The notes under the pieces: model-generated
What the model saw: the letters and a program-made list of their open reading frames with translations, nothing else
Told to the model about the DNA's origin: nothing
The model's database searches: none
NCBI GenBank assembly: GCA_016794305.1
Contig: JAEUKN010000002.1
Coordinates: 1-64,000 of the forward strand
Source of the DNA: Alphaproteobacteria bacterium
Lineage (GTDB): Bacteria > Pseudomonadota > Alphaproteobacteria > Micavibrionales > Micavibrionaceae
Length of the DNA stretch: 64,000 bases
Reading direction: 5' to 3'
Shown: positions 1-9,150 of the stretch, one piece after another
How positions within the stretch are numbered: position 1 is the stretch's first letter
Layout of the letters: every line of letters starts with the position of its first letter
Program-made: the position numbers and the translations under genes

Positions 1-350
1 ATTTTTGGATATTCGTGGTCGAGCCAGTTTTGCACGATCACGTCATCGCGGCGCGTATAGCGGGGTTTAGGGTGTTGCACGGTGAAGCCCCAGTGGCGGA
101 GATAGTTGCGAATGCTTGAGTCTGAGAGCGCAATCCCGCACTCGCGCTCAATCAACGCCATCACCGCACCCACGCTCCACAGGTAGAATTCCAGATGCAA
201 TTGATGGGGGTTTTTGTCGCGGATCATCGCAATGATGCGGCGTTCGTCCCGCGCGCTCAAACGCTTGCCCTGCCCAGGTTTGCGGCCGCGCTTGACCGTA
301 GTTTTGACGCTTTTCTCACCCGATCGAACTTTCGATGACCACATCCTCAT
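1..350 (-). CDS. IS630-type transposase, N-terminal part (runs off the left edge)
   Basis: The reverse strand reads as the helix-turn-helix half of an IS630/Tc1-mariner transposase. After a basic Arg/Gly/Lys stretch come the typical family blocks: a KNPHQLHLEFYLWS-like segment, then ALIERECGIALSDSS, then IRNYLRHWGFTVQ and a PKPRYTRR block leading to WLDHEYP. The DDE catalytic half would lie outside the window. The ATG at 350 is the first good in-frame start, but members of the family normally have about 50 further N-terminal residues, so the 5' end may be truncated or the start may lie upstream. It sits just beyond the 3' end of the cbb3 operon. Confidence 0.72.
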   Translation of the reverse strand, partial: MRMWSSKVRSGEKSVKTTVKRGRKPGQGKRLSARDERRIIAMIRDKNPHQLHLEFYLWSVGAVMALIERECGIALSDSSIRNYLRHWGFTVQHPKPRYTRRDDVIVQNWLDHEYPK

Positions 351-454
351 TGTTGCGGTGTTGGTAAAAATTAAAAAGCGAACACAGACAACAAAACCCG
401 TAATTCCGTATAAAAAAATCTTTGCTTTCTTCACACACGGCTTAAAATAAAAAG

Positions 455-495
455 CTTCGTGTCCTCTTCGTGGGCTTCGTGACTTCGTGGTGAAG
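455..495. repeat. CTTCGTG heptamer cassette, copy 1
   Basis: CTTCGTG recurs four times within about 40 bp, ending in TTCGTGGTGAA. The same phrase occurs near 18.1, 29.7, 37.8, 54.5 and 62.7 kb. It is non-coding and lies between the IS630 fragment and ccoH. Confidence 0.75.
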
Positions 496-577
496 AACAA
501 AGCCCATTCTGAAAAATCTTCACGCCTTGGCGGTTTTGAAACCTTGAACCCCGCACATTCCACAAAATATATAAACC

Positions 578-1087
578 TTATTTCGTGAGTTCGATTGGCT
601 CCAACTGATCATATTCGCGCAAGATTTTCCCCTCATACCACTCCGCATGAAAATAACCGTTCCAAATTCCTAATGGCCTGTCGCCCAGCTTGCCGACATA
701 AACTCCCGGAGATTGCTCAACCATCTTCACATCAAAATCCTGTCCGGCCTGTGCAGGGCGCCGCATATTCAGGCTCAACTCCTTCCCCGTAACGGGGGAA
801 CCGTGACGATCAACCAACTTAAATTGAATAACATCCCCTGTGCGGTTCAAAACCCCGCTCCATCCCAATGACTTTTGATAGTCAGATTGCGCGAGTGTTT
901 CGTTATAATTCACACCGCGCTCATAATAATGTTCATCCACCACACCAGGATTGGATTTAATGGCCACACTCACAAAGACAATATTCACGGCAAAAATCAC
1001 GCCGAAAAACCCCAACATCCACAGGAAAAACTTACCCCCGGTAAAAGGTTTCACCACTTTATTATAATTTTCCATTGGCAATTCCAT
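578..1087 (-). CDS. ccoH: CcoH/FixH-like cbb3 oxidase assembly protein
   Basis: Predicted 169-residue FixH-family protein needed for maturation or stability of cbb3 cytochrome oxidase. One membrane helix near the N-terminus (about residues 17-40, FFLWMLGFFGVIFAVNIVFV) is followed by the family signature around NPGVVDEHYYERGVNYN and a periplasmic beta-rich domain ending in a GIWNGYFHAEW block. A longer reading frame upstream overlaps ccoG, but the ATG at 1087 is preferred because it follows a GGATAAGG-type ribosome site and gives the usual family length. It is the last gene of the cco run. ccoI and ccoS, commonly next, are not in the window. Confidence 0.85.
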   Translation of the reverse strand: MELPMENYNKVVKPFTGGKFFLWMLGFFGVIFAVNIVFVSVAIKSNPGVVDEHYYERGVNYNETLAQSDYQKSLGWSGVLNRTGDVIQFKLVDRHGSPVTGKELSLNMRRPAQAGQDFDVKMVEQSPGVYVGKLGDRPLGIWNGYFHAEWYEGKILREYDQLEPIELTK

Positions 1088-1139
1088 ACTCGTCACCTTA
1101 TCCCTCTTGCAATCCTCTAAAGGGTCTACTCCCCAGGGT

Positions 1140-2600
1140 CTAGTCCCCAATTTTTGTAATGAATATAGTCCGTGTGGCGGATGAAGCCAGCGTCTTATTA
1201 TCAATGATCTTAAACTGGAAATTTGCATCCTGCGCATGTTTTTTATCTACCGTCAGGAAAATGCGGAAATGCCCCACACTATCTGGCGGCACACTTAAAT
1301 CATCAATCGTGTCATTATTGGCGGATTGAATGGCCAAACTCGCCCCCTCAATCCCTTCGGACACCAGGCGGAAAGATTTTGTCTCATAGGATTTATTGAT
1401 GATTTTAATATCATAACCATTGCGGATATCGCCGTTGGAGAGCTTAACAAAAAGCGGATTCCGATCGTGAATTACATTCAATCCCAAATCGGGCCGCATC
1501 AACAACGCCCCGAGCATAAGGGCCGAAATCGTGGCCAAAAGAATCGTATAATAAATTGTCCGCGGCCGCAGTAAATGGAGTTCGGGCCTATGCCCCTGCG
1601 CCCGCAACTCAATATTTTCCTCAGTGTCATAGCGCACCAAATCGCGCGGCTTGCCAATTTTATCCATCACGGAATTACACGCATCCACACATAACCCGCA
1701 CGCAATACATTGAATTTGCAACCCGTTGCGAATATCAATACCCGTCGGGCACACCTGAACACACAGCGAGCAATCAATGCAATCCCCCAAATGTTCCCGC
1801 AATTCCGACCCTTTATTTTTCCCTCTCGGCTCCCCGCGCGCCTGATCATATCCGATGATCAATGTTTGCTTATCAAACATCGCCGATTGAAACCGCGCAT
1901 AGGGACACATATAGGTGCAAACCTGTTCGCGCGCAAACCCGGCCATAATATAGGTCGAAAGCGTCAACCCGATGATAAACGCCAACACGGTGCGCGAAAC
2001 CTCGCCATGGAAAATATCGCGAATTAGGCTCGGCGCATCATTGAAATACAGCACAAAGGCCCCGGCCGTGATCACACCAATGAACAGCCAACTCAGATGC
2101 GTTAAGCATTTTTTCCAGATTTTCTCCCACCCCAGCGGCGATTTATCTAGTTTCATCCGCGCATTGCGATCCCCCTGAATCACACGCTCAACCCACATAT
2201 AGAGGTCGGTCCACACAGTTTGGAAACAGAAAAACCCGCACCACACGCGCCCCAGCAGCGAGGTGACAAAAAACAACGTCACCGCCGCAAAAATCAAAAT
2301 TCCGGCAATGATATAGACTTCCTGCGGCCAGATTTCGAACATAAAGAAATAGGCCCGCCGCCCCGGCAAATCAATCAAAATGGCCTGATCCGGCAAATCA
2401 CCGGGCCGCGCCCACCGCAAAAACGGCGATAAATAATAAATCCCCAAACAGATGATGAGCACCGCCCATTTAAATTGCCGCAAAAACCCTGAAACAGCCC
2501 GCGGATAGACTTTGGCCTGGGCGGCAAAATATTGAATGGGGGAACCGGCGGAGCTTTCGTCCGCAGCTCCGTCTTCCGGATATTTATCGTTTTGACTCAT
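1140..2600 (-). CDS. ccoG: CcoG (FixG) copper/iron-sulfur protein of cbb3 oxidase assembly
   Basis: 486-residue polyferredoxin-type membrane protein. In CcoG homologues it handles copper reduction during cbb3 assembly. Several membrane helices are visible (around residues 45-60, 90-110, 165-185, 205-220, 345-365). Two 4Fe-4S clusters are indicated by the Cys pattern CIDCSLCVQVCPTG followed by CIACGLCVDACN, with an additional CTYMCPYARFQ motif before them. A C-terminal immunoglobulin-like domain (about residues 380-486) is typical of FixG. Its start overlaps the 3' end of ccoP by 17 bp, so the two are translationally linked. Confidence 0.93.
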   Translation of the reverse strand: MSQNDKYPEDGAADESSAGSPIQYFAAQAKVYPRAVSGFLRQFKWAVLIICLGIYYLSPFLRWARPGDLPDQAILIDLPGRRAYFFMFEIWPQEVYIIAGILIFAAVTLFFVTSLLGRVWCGFFCFQTVWTDLYMWVERVIQGDRNARMKLDKSPLGWEKIWKKCLTHLSWLFIGVITAGAFVLYFNDAPSLIRDIFHGEVSRTVLAFIIGLTLSTYIMAGFAREQVCTYMCPYARFQSAMFDKQTLIIGYDQARGEPRGKNKGSELREHLGDCIDCSLCVQVCPTGIDIRNGLQIQCIACGLCVDACNSVMDKIGKPRDLVRYDTEENIELRAQGHRPELHLLRPRTIYYTILLATISALMLGALLMRPDLGLNVIHDRNPLFVKLSNGDIRNGYDIKIINKSYETKSFRLVSEGIEGASLAIQSANNDTIDDLSVPPDSVGHFRIFLTVDKKHAQDANFQFKIIDNKTLASSATRTIFITKIGD

Positions 2601-3699
2601 TCACAGTTTTTTCAGCCTCTTTTTTGACCTCAGGTGTTTCAGGTGCCAAAGTACTATCACTGGCCGGGTGCGCTTCGCCCCCTTCTAAATTTTCGGCAGA
2701 TGGATCAACAGCAGGCGCAGCAGGCTCAAAACCTGGCGCACCCGCAGCAGGTTGCGCAGGCATCTCAGCTTCTTCAGGAGCCCCAGCCGGAACCACATTT
2801 TCCTCGGCCTCCACTTTAATCGCGCCTTTGCCTTCACCACCGCCCAAACTATGGACATAGATGGCCAATTGGCGAATGGCATCCTCGCTCAATTTCCCGT
2901 CCCAGAACGGCATCACCCCGGCATGGGCATAAAACACGGTTTTATAAACATCCTCGCGCGTATCCCCATAAAGCCAGACTGCATCGGTCAAATTGGGCGC
3001 ACCAAATTCACGCCCACCGGTCCCTTTTTCCCCGTGGCAAGAGGCGCAATTATTGGCAAAAATCTCGGCACCCTTGGATTTCGCGTCCGCTCCCTTGTCA
3101 GAAGAGAAAGAAAGCACATAATCCACAACCTCTTCAATTTCTGGCTTGCTTAACAATTCATCACGACCAAAGGACGGCATTTGGGATTGCCGCGCTTTTT
3201 CATGGCCTGAACGAATTCCGTAATGCAAAGTCTGTTCAATATCCGCAATCGTGCCGCCCCACAACCAATCATCATCGGTTAGGTTGGGAAAGCCGATTGA
3301 CCCCTGCGCCCCCGATCCGTGACACATCACGCAATTGGTTTTAAACAGAGCTGCCCCACCGGCCTTAGCAAACGCATACAACTTGGGATCATTTAAAACC
3401 TGATCATCCGTGGCTTTTTGGAAATCGCCCAAATATTGATTTTGCCGTGCCATAATTTCGGCCTGAGACTCTTCCAATTCCTTAAATTGGGTCCACCCCA
3501 TAGTCCCTTCGGTGGCGCCGCTTAAGGTTGGCCAGGCGGGATAAACAATCCAATATCCAATCCCCCAGATAATGGTGATCACCCACACAATAATCCACCA
3601 ACGCGGCGCAGGGTTGTTAAGCTCCTTCAGCCCGTCCCACTCATGGCCCGTGGTCTCAACGCCCGTGACTTGGTCAATTTCTTTTTTGTGATCACTCAT
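2584..3699 (-). CDS. ccoP: cbb3 oxidase subunit III, dihaem cytochrome c CcoP
   Basis: 371 residues. An N-terminal membrane anchor (about 34-54) is followed by two cytochrome c domains with haem sites CVMCH (123-127) and CASCH (218-222) and candidate axial Met residues near 174 and 263. CcoP passes electrons from the bc1 complex or soluble cytochromes to CcoO/CcoN. The ATG at 3699 overlaps the ccoQ stop by 8 bp and has GGAG at good spacing; a longer in-frame extension to 3726 lacks such support. The C-terminal 80 or so residues are a Glu/Ala/Pro-rich tail (PAGAPEEAEMPAQPAAGAP and similar), making it much longer than typical CcoP proteins. Confidence 0.95.
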   Translation of the reverse strand: MSDHKKEIDQVTGVETTGHEWDGLKELNNPAPRWWIIVWVITIIWGIGYWIVYPAWPTLSGATEGTMGWTQFKELEESQAEIMARQNQYLGDFQKATDDQVLNDPKLYAFAKAGGAALFKTNCVMCHGSGAQGSIGFPNLTDDDWLWGGTIADIEQTLHYGIRSGHEKARQSQMPSFGRDELLSKPEIEEVVDYVLSFSSDKGADAKSKGAEIFANNCASCHGEKGTGGREFGAPNLTDAVWLYGDTREDVYKTVFYAHAGVMPFWDGKLSEDAIRQLAIYVHSLGGGEGKGAIKVEAEENVVPAGAPEEAEMPAQPAAGAPGFEPAAPAVDPSAENLEGGEAHPASDSTLAPETPEVKKEAEKTVNESKR

Positions 3700-3901
3700 G
3701 GTGAGTCTCCGTTTTTTTGGTCTCAATATTTATTGTGTTGTCCTGATTAAACTCATCATCATTTAAGGGGATTTGGGCATACTCACCATAGGTTTTTTTG
3801 GTCATCGGACGATAAACCCAAATCGCCATCCCCGTGAAGAAAATCACAAAGAATAATAACCCGATGACCGGCGCATGGTGAGAAACCCAATCCACGATCA
3901 A
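3692..3901 (-). CDS. ccoQ: cbb3 oxidase subunit CcoQ
   Basis: 69-residue protein with a single membrane helix (about 10-30, [21 protein letters not shown]) and a polar tail. This is the size and layout of CcoQ, which stabilises the cbb3 complex. Its start overlaps the ccoO stop by ATGA and its stop overlaps the ccoP start, so identity rests on position in the operon plus topology. Confidence 0.9.
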   Translation of the reverse strand: MIVDWVSHHAPVIGLLFFVIFFTGMAIWVYRPMTKKTYGEYAQIPLNDDEFNQDNTINIETKKTETHHE

Positions 3902-4713
3902 TGCTCCTGTGGTTTGTCGGCAGCGGGAGCCGGAGCCGACGGTGTATGAGCAGCAGCCGGGGCAGCAGGGGCCTCCGCCGACTGCGGCTTCACCGCCTCA
4001 GCGGTCGGAAATTCCACCATCGTACCCAAAACCTGAAGATAGGCCACAAGCGCATCCATCTCGGTCACCATATCGGGATTGCCGTCAAACAGCCGCGCAT
4101 TGACCTTATCCCCATAACGGGATTTAAGTCCGGCCACATGATCATCCATATCTTCCGTATGGGCTTGGGCCACGGCATCATTATAAGCATTGGCAATTTG
4201 ATCGTCGGTATACGGCACGCCGACCAAACGCAATGTCTTCATATGATCGCCGATTTTGTTAATCTCCGCCTGGTTATGATTGAGGAACCCATAAGTCGGC
4301 ATCACCGATTCCGGCACGACCGAGCGCGGATTGGCCAAGTGCGCCACATGCCAATCATCGGAATATTTACCGCCAACGCGCGCCAGATCAGGCCCTGTCC
4401 GCTTTGACCCCCATTGGAACGGATGGTCATACATACTTTCCGCCGCCAATGAGTAATGACCGTAACGCGCCACCTCATCCCTCAACGGGCGAATTTGTTG
4501 CGAATGGCAATTATAACATCCTTCACGAATATAGATGTCATACCCCGCGAGCTCGAGCGGCGTATAGGGCCGCACGCCTTTCACCGGTTCAATCACAGTC
4601 TGCATCCGGAAGAGCGGAATAATCTCAACGATACCGCCGATCAAGATCACCACAATGATAAGAACCAGCAACAGGATCGACTTGCGCTCCAATATGGCAT
4701 GATGATGTAACAT
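3898..4713 (-). CDS. ccoO: cbb3 oxidase subunit II, monohaem cytochrome c CcoO
   Basis: 271-residue membrane-anchored cytochrome c. One N-terminal helix (about 12-34) is followed by the haem attachment site CYNCH at residues 66-70 in the family context [14 protein letters not shown], and by the [20 protein letters not shown] block typical of CcoO. It ferries electrons from CcoP to the catalytic subunit. The C-terminal 35 or so residues are Ala/Pro-rich. Only 1 bp separates it from ccoN. Confidence 0.96.
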   Translation of the reverse strand: MLHHHAILERKSILLLVLIIVVILIGGIVEIIPLFRMQTVIEPVKGVRPYTPLELAGYDIYIREGCYNCHSQQIRPLRDEVARYGHYSLAAESMYDHPFQWGSKRTGPDLARVGGKYSDDWHVAHLANPRSVVPESVMPTYGFLNHNQAEINKIGDHMKTLRLVGVPYTDDQIANAYNDAVAQAHTEDMDDHVAGLKSRYGDKVNARLFDGNPDMVTEMDALVAYLQVLGTMVEFPTAEAVKPQSAEAPAAPAAAHTPSAPAPAADKPQEH

Positions 4714-4714
4714 G

Positions 4715-6175
4715 TTAAACTGTGACCTCCGTCGATTTTGAATAAGCAGGGATTTCAGGATATTCAGCGCGCCTGACTTCGCCCTTAACCGTTTTTACGA
4801 AATTGTAAACCATGATCAATGCCCCGATGAGATAGAGCAAACCGCCCATCGCCCGCAAGACATAGAAAATATGCATTTCCTTAACCGATTCCACAAAGGA
4901 ATATTCCAAAAATCCCATAGAATCATAGGATTTCCACATCAGCCCCTGCATGATTCCCGACACCCACATTGCGCAGATATAGAGCACAATCCCAATGGTC
5001 GCGATCCACAAATGCACATTGACCAATTTGATGGAATAAAGCCGATCACGACCCCACAGGCGCGGCACGAGATAATACAACGCCCCAAAGGTAATAAACC
5101 CAACCCAACCCAATGCCCCGGCATGAACGTGACCAATGGTCCAATCGGTATAGTGAGAGAGGGAATTCACGGCCTTGATCGACATCAGCGGCCCTTCAAA
5201 CGTGCTCATCCCATAAAACGCCACGGCGATAATCATAAAGCGAATAATCGGATCGGTCCGGAGTTTATCCCAAGCCCCCGAGAGTGTCATCATCCCATTG
5301 ATCATCCCACCCCAAGACGGCATCCACAGAATGATAGAAAATGTCATCCCCAATGTCTGCGCCCAATCGGGTAGGGCGGTATAATGCAAATGGTGCGGTC
5401 CGGCCCAGATATAAATAAAGATCAAGGACCAAAAGTGCAAAATCGACAAACGATAGGAATAAACCGGACGATTAGCCTGTTTCGGAATGAAATAATACAT
5501 CATCCCCAAAAATCCGGCCGTCAGGAAAAACCCAACCGCATTATGCCCATACCACCACTGGATCATCGCCGACTGCACGCCGGACGGCACCGCATAGCTT
5601 TTGGCACCCAGTAAGCTCACGGGAATAGAGAGGTTATTCCCCAAATGCAGCACCGCCACCGTAATGATAAAGGCCATATAAAACCAGTTGGCCACATAAA
5701 TATGCGGTTCCGACCGTTTAATAATCGTCGCCATATACACAATCAAATACGCCACCCACACCACCGTGAGCCACAAATCGGCATACCATTCCGGTTCGGC
5801 ATATTCCTTACCCTGCGTCACGCCCAGCACATAGCCCAAAGCGGCAATCACAATAAACAGATTATATCCCCAGAAGGTGAAAAGCGCGAGCCCGTCACTC
5901 CACAATCTCACACGGCAAGTCCGTTGCACCACATAATAGCTCGTCGCAAACAGCGCATTCCCGCCAAAGGCAAAAATCACCGCAGAGGTATGAAGCGGAC
6001 GCAACCGCCCAAAGTTAAGATACGGTTCAAAATTCAACCACGGAAATGCCAATTGCAGGGCGATAAAAACACCGGCCGCAAAGCCCACGACACCCCAAAA
6101 AATCGTTGCAATGGTAAAAAGACGGACAACATCGTCATTATAGCGCGGAGCTATATTTGTTGTTGCACTTGTCAT
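4715..6175 (-). CDS. ccoN: cbb3 oxidase catalytic subunit CcoN
   Basis: 486-residue haem-copper oxidase subunit I of the C family, which reduces O2 to water at high affinity and pumps protons. About 12 hydrophobic helices are visible, with haem and CuB ligand motifs including [38 protein letters not shown] and [13 protein letters not shown]. The ribosome site AAAGGGG lies about 7 nt before the ATG. It is the first gene of the ccoNOQPGH cluster. I looked for a TTGAT-N4-ATCAA FNR/FixK box in the 62 bp upstream and found none. Confidence 0.97.
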   Translation of the reverse strand: MTSATTNIAPRYNDDVVRLFTIATIFWGVVGFAAGVFIALQLAFPWLNFEPYLNFGRLRPLHTSAVIFAFGGNALFATSYYVVQRTCRVRLWSDGLALFTFWGYNLFIVIAALGYVLGVTQGKEYAEPEWYADLWLTVVWVAYLIVYMATIIKRSEPHIYVANWFYMAFIITVAVLHLGNNLSIPVSLLGAKSYAVPSGVQSAMIQWWYGHNAVGFFLTAGFLGMMYYFIPKQANRPVYSYRLSILHFWSLIFIYIWAGPHHLHYTALPDWAQTLGMTFSIILWMPSWGGMINGMMTLSGAWDKLRTDPIIRFMIIAVAFYGMSTFEGPLMSIKAVNSLSHYTDWTIGHVHAGALGWVGFITFGALYYLVPRLWGRDRLYSIKLVNVHLWIATIGIVLYICAMWVSGIMQGLMWKSYDSMGFLEYSFVESVKEMHIFYVLRAMGGLLYLIGALIMVYNFVKTVKGEVRRAEYPEIPAYSKSTEVTV

Positions 6176-6237
6176 GTGGGAACCCCTTTCAAAACGTTGG
6201 ATAGTACGGGCGAAGGTTACTTTTCAAAAAATCTTTC

Positions 6238-6945
6238 TCAAATGAGTCTTGCCGAAATCACAATCAGCACTATGCTATTTACCACACCTAACCCCTTGTT
6301 TAAAAGAGCAAAATGAGTGGGCCATAATGACGCAGCCTTACGTCCAAAGATTCCAATAACTATCAGCGCAGGCATCGTCCCCACACAAAACGCCGCCATG
6401 CCCAAAGCCGCCTGTCCCGCGCCGTTGAGGGCAGAGACCGCGAGCAATGCCGCCATCACCAACCCGCACGGGATAAACCCCAGCACAACACCGCCCAAAT
6501 ACAGCGCCACCCCGCCCCACCGGTCATAACGATGGAACAGGGCATTGGATGCGCCGCTCACCCATTTCCACGGCAACGGCAAACTCACGCGCGCCAAAAA
6601 CGGAAAATATTTTAAAAATAGCGGAAAAGATTGCACCAAAAACATCAACGCAGCACAACATAACAAAAGTGACGTCACCACATGCCGCCACGCCGAATCC
6701 ATAAGCGCATAGGATAAAAATAAATTGGATAAAACCCCGAGCAAACAATAGGTGGTCATACGCCCGAGATGATAGGGAATGAGCAGCGACCCCATCCTCG
6801 ACCGCGCCGCGCCGCCTTGCATCATCACCACAAACGGCCCGCACATAAAGCTGCAATGGCTCACGCTCCCGACCAGAGCCCCGAGAAATAGACTAAGGAC
6901 AATCCCACCTTGAGTCATCGTAAAAGGCGCACATTCAAAAATCAT
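6238..6945 (-). CDS. DsbD_2/SafE-like membrane protein, candidate metal handling for cbb3
   Basis: About 235 residues with six predicted membrane helices and the signature HCSFMCGP (residues 30-37), characteristic of the DsbD_2 (TauE/SafE-like, cytochrome biogenesis) family. Homologues are often encoded with ccoI/ccoS and are suspected of copper transport; that role here is inference. It lies 62 bp upstream of ccoN on the same strand and may be cotranscribed. The ATG at 6945 is chosen over an upstream TTG; no strong ribosome site is visible. Confidence 0.75.
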   Translation of the reverse strand: MIFECAPFTMTQGGIVLSLFLGALVGSVSHCSFMCGPFVVMMQGGAARSRMGSLLIPYHLGRMTTYCLLGVLSNLFLSYALMDSAWRHVVTSLLLCCAALMFLVQSFPLFLKYFPFLARVSLPLPWKWVSGASNALFHRYDRWGGVALYLGGVVLGFIPCGLVMAALLAVSALNGAGQAALGMAAFCVGTMPALIVIGIFGRKAASLWPTHFALLNKGLGVVNSIVLIVISARLI

Positions 6946-7054
6946 GTTCAAACTTATGTCAGAAAATCATAAAAATTACAAATAGGTCCTTCTAAAAACC
7001 TGTTCATGATCTTTCTATCCGCGCGGATCCGACATCCGGGCTGATCCGACAATA

Positions 7055-7182
7055 GCGTAACCCCGACTCCACATTCACAATCTCCCCACCCGTAACCCCA
7101 GCCCCACTTGCAACCCCACTTGCAACCCCCGCCCCATCCGTAACCCCGCCTCCCCCCGTAACCCCGCACTTGATGCGGGGTC
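7055..7182. repeat. C-rich degenerate tandem repeat ending in a CCCCGC/GCGGGG hairpin
   Basis: CGTAACCCC and CTTGCAACCCC units recur about eight times with varying spacers, leaving the plus strand very rich in C. The block ends with CCCCGCACTTGATGCGGGG (7161-7179), a hairpin that recurs at 10.2 kb and in weaker form at 29.9 and 37.5 kb. No coding signal is visible. Confidence 0.7.
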
Positions 7183-7221
7183 TTACGTTTAAAAGAACCG
7201 CAAAGGATTTTTTGGGTTTTT

Positions 7222-7425
7222 CAGCCACGAATGCTCACAAATAAAAATGAATAAACTCGAATTTAAGAAATTCAATATTCCAGATAAACTTTATTTTTAG
7301 GCGTCATCCCCGAGCGTCATCCCCGAAGAGAAGTGAACTGGGGGGAGGCATAACCGACCGCCGTTCGGGGATCCGGATAATAGGCTGCACAAGATACCAG
7401 ATCCCCGCCTTCGCGGGGATGACGG
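7222..7425. repeat. Composite intergenic repeat (CACGAAT block + GTCATCCCCG hairpin), copy 1
   Basis: The block begins with AGCCACGAATGCTCAC and continues through an ATAAACTTTAT spacer. It then gives GCGTCATCCCCGAG, CCGTTCGGGGATCCGGATAAT and finally GATCCCCGCCTTCGCGGGGA plus TGACGG. The same order of blocks occurs at 37172-37391, so this is one repeated unit rather than chance similarity. The outer GTCATCCCCG and CGGGGATGAC ends are inverted and could fold into a long hairpin. The remaining spacer to 7605 shows nothing else. Confidence 0.75.
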
Positions 7426-7605
7426 AATATGCGGAAATGAGAGACTATTTACGGGCGCGGAGCTTTTTCTCTGTTTTTCTCTGCGGTTTAAAAAACTAAG
7501 CCCGCGCACTCATCACAAAAATACATTCGTGTCTGCGTGCGCCACTGGGCAGCGGTTTTGATAACTTGATAGGAAAATAGGGATAAATCAAAAAACCAAA
7601 AATGC

Positions 7606-7806
7606 TTATGGTTTGAAACAACCTACATTATCAACACTTTTAGGCCCCACTTTGTCGACATTAACCGCACCTGGTTCAATATTAGGAGGAACCTGCCGAA
7701 TCTGATAGCCATCACGTCGAATAATAACTCCGTCTTTAGCAACTTTCCCCATATCATCCCTAAAACGCTCTAGATCTGGTGGTATTGGTTTACAAAAATC
7801 ACTCAT
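7606..7806 (-). CDS. Small hypothetical protein (66 aa)
   Basis: A short reading frame with a near-ideal ribosome site (AAAGGAGAG, 5 nt before ATG), which is the main reason to believe it. The product is soluble and charged, starts MSDFCKPIPPDLERFRDD and has a central RRDGYQIRQVPPNIEPG segment. No signal peptide, membrane helix or known motif is seen. It lies alone between repeats and ldh, with about 80 bp of AT-rich DNA before ldh. Confidence 0.55.
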   Translation of the reverse strand: MSDFCKPIPPDLERFRDDMGKVAKDGVIIRRDGYQIRQVPPNIEPGAVNVDKVGPKSVDNVGCFKP

Positions 7807-7885
7807 ATTTTCTCTCCTTTAAATTGAACAAGGTTATTTAGAAACATTATCACAATTTACAAACTATGTAAATATATGTTTCTAC

Positions 7886-8863
7886 TTACGCCGCTCGTGA
7901 GGTTACCTTAACATCCGAAACCCCGATTTGCGCGGCGGCTTCGGCGAGGATGGCGGCGGATCGGTTCAGGGCTTCAATCTCTTGCAAATCCAGCATCGGG
8001 CGCAGCGTGCGCGCGATCCCGCCTGCGTTGATAATGCGGGGGAAGGAGAGGCTAATCGGCCCTTCCCCGTCCAACACATCGCTTGTGGGTGTGGAACAGG
8101 TGATCAGGGCATTTTCATCATTGATCACGGCCTGGGCCAATCGTGCCATGCCCGCGCCAATGCCATACCATGTGGCACCCTTGCCCTGAATAATGCGATA
8201 GGCAGCACGCCGCACGCCTTCGTCAATGGACTCCCGTACCTGCGCGGTTACGGCGGCCCCGATTTGCGCGGCAAAATTCATCACGGGAATGGTGCCGACC
8301 AACGCGCCCGACCAATGCAGCACCTCAGAATCCCCGTGTTCACCGAGCACATAGGCATGAACGGAATGGGATGACACGCCCAAATGCGCGGCCAACAATG
8401 CCCGAAAGCGCGCAGTATCCAGAATTGTGCCACTGCCGATCACGCGGTCACTGGAAATTCCGTGGGTTTGCTGGGCAATCGATGCCACCATTTGCGTCAT
8501 CACATCCACGGGGTTGCTGGCGATTAATAAAATCGCATCGGGGGCTGCATTTAAAATTTGCGGGATCATGGTTTGGAAAATTTCGGCATTGCGTTTGAGC
8601 AGATCAAGCCGAGTCTCCCCCGGTTTTTGCGCGGCACCGGCGGCAATCACCACCAAACCCGCACCCGCCAATTGTGCAAAATCACCGCTCATCACCGGAA
8701 TGGGGCACGCAAACGGCGTGGCATGCAAAATATCTTCGGCCTGTGCCTGTGCCAACGCCGTATTTTTATCAATCATCACCAATTCCGTCCCCACCCCGCG
8801 CAACACGCAGGCATAGGCAATGGCCGCGCCGACCTGTCCGCATCCGACAATTCCGATTTTCAT
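7886..8863 (-). CDS. ldh: L-lactate dehydrogenase
   Basis: 325-residue NAD-dependent 2-hydroxyacid dehydrogenase of the LDH/MDH family, interconverting pyruvate and L-lactate. The Rossmann motif GCGQVG is at residues 7-12. The mobile-loop segment AAQKPGETRLDLL has Gln79 at the specificity position, where lactate dehydrogenases have Gln and malate dehydrogenases Arg. Catalytic residues follow: Arg85, Asp149/Arg152 in GTILDTARFR, and His176 in LGEHGDSE. The start is preceded by AGGAG. Malate dehydrogenase is the alternative, but Gln79 argues against it. Confidence 0.88.
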   Translation of the reverse strand: MKIGIVGCGQVGAAIAYACVLRGVGTELVMIDKNTALAQAQAEDILHATPFACPIPVMSGDFAQLAGAGLVVIAAGAAQKPGETRLDLLKRNAEIFQTMIPQILNAAPDAILLIASNPVDVMTQMVASIAQQTHGISSDRVIGSGTILDTARFRALLAAHLGVSSHSVHAYVLGEHGDSEVLHWSGALVGTIPVMNFAAQIGAAVTAQVRESIDEGVRRAAYRIIQGKGATWYGIGAGMARLAQAVINDENALITCSTPTSDVLDGEGPISLSFPRIINAGGIARTLRPMLDLQEIEALNRSAAILAEAAAQIGVSDVKVTSRAA

Positions 8864-8967
8864 GATTTGCTCCTGAGTTTTGGGTTGATAGACATATTTT
8901 TACGCCCAATCATGACGGATTACAAAAGGAAAAATCGCCGCGGGCAAAGAAAGCCCCCCATAAGAAC

Positions 8968-9014
8968 CAAAAAATCAGGGCGTTTCAACTGCTTTGAGGA
9001 GTTAAAACGCCCTG
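8968..9014 (-). terminator. Rho-independent terminator, probably for rpoH
   Basis: On the minus strand a perfect 10-bp stem (CAGGGCGTTT / AAACGCCCTG) with an 18-nt loop is followed by ATTTTTTGG. It lies about 140 bp beyond the rpoH stop and before ldh, so it should separate the two genes. Confidence 0.7.
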
Positions 9015-9150
9015 GACTTAGTTTTCAGGGGAGAAAATATAATCACTTCGAAAAAGAGAAGTCAGGTTGATCTAGGGCAGTCCCGAACAAAATCAAGTCA
9101 ATTTCGACTCTTTCGCAAATCTTCCGCAAACGGTCCTTTATCAAAATATT

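Noticed and set aside
214-450. Plus-strand 78-codon open frame near the left edge
   Set aside because: It is the antisense of the IS630-type transposase, which shows clear family blocks on the minus strand.
6176-6237. FNR/FixK box upstream of ccoN
   Set aside because: No TTGAT-N4-ATCAA or close variant found; regulation is left unassigned.
7301-7425. CRISPR-like repeat array
   Set aside because: Repeats are irregular, inverted and lack uniform spacers; they match a dispersed intergenic repeat found again at 37.2 kb.
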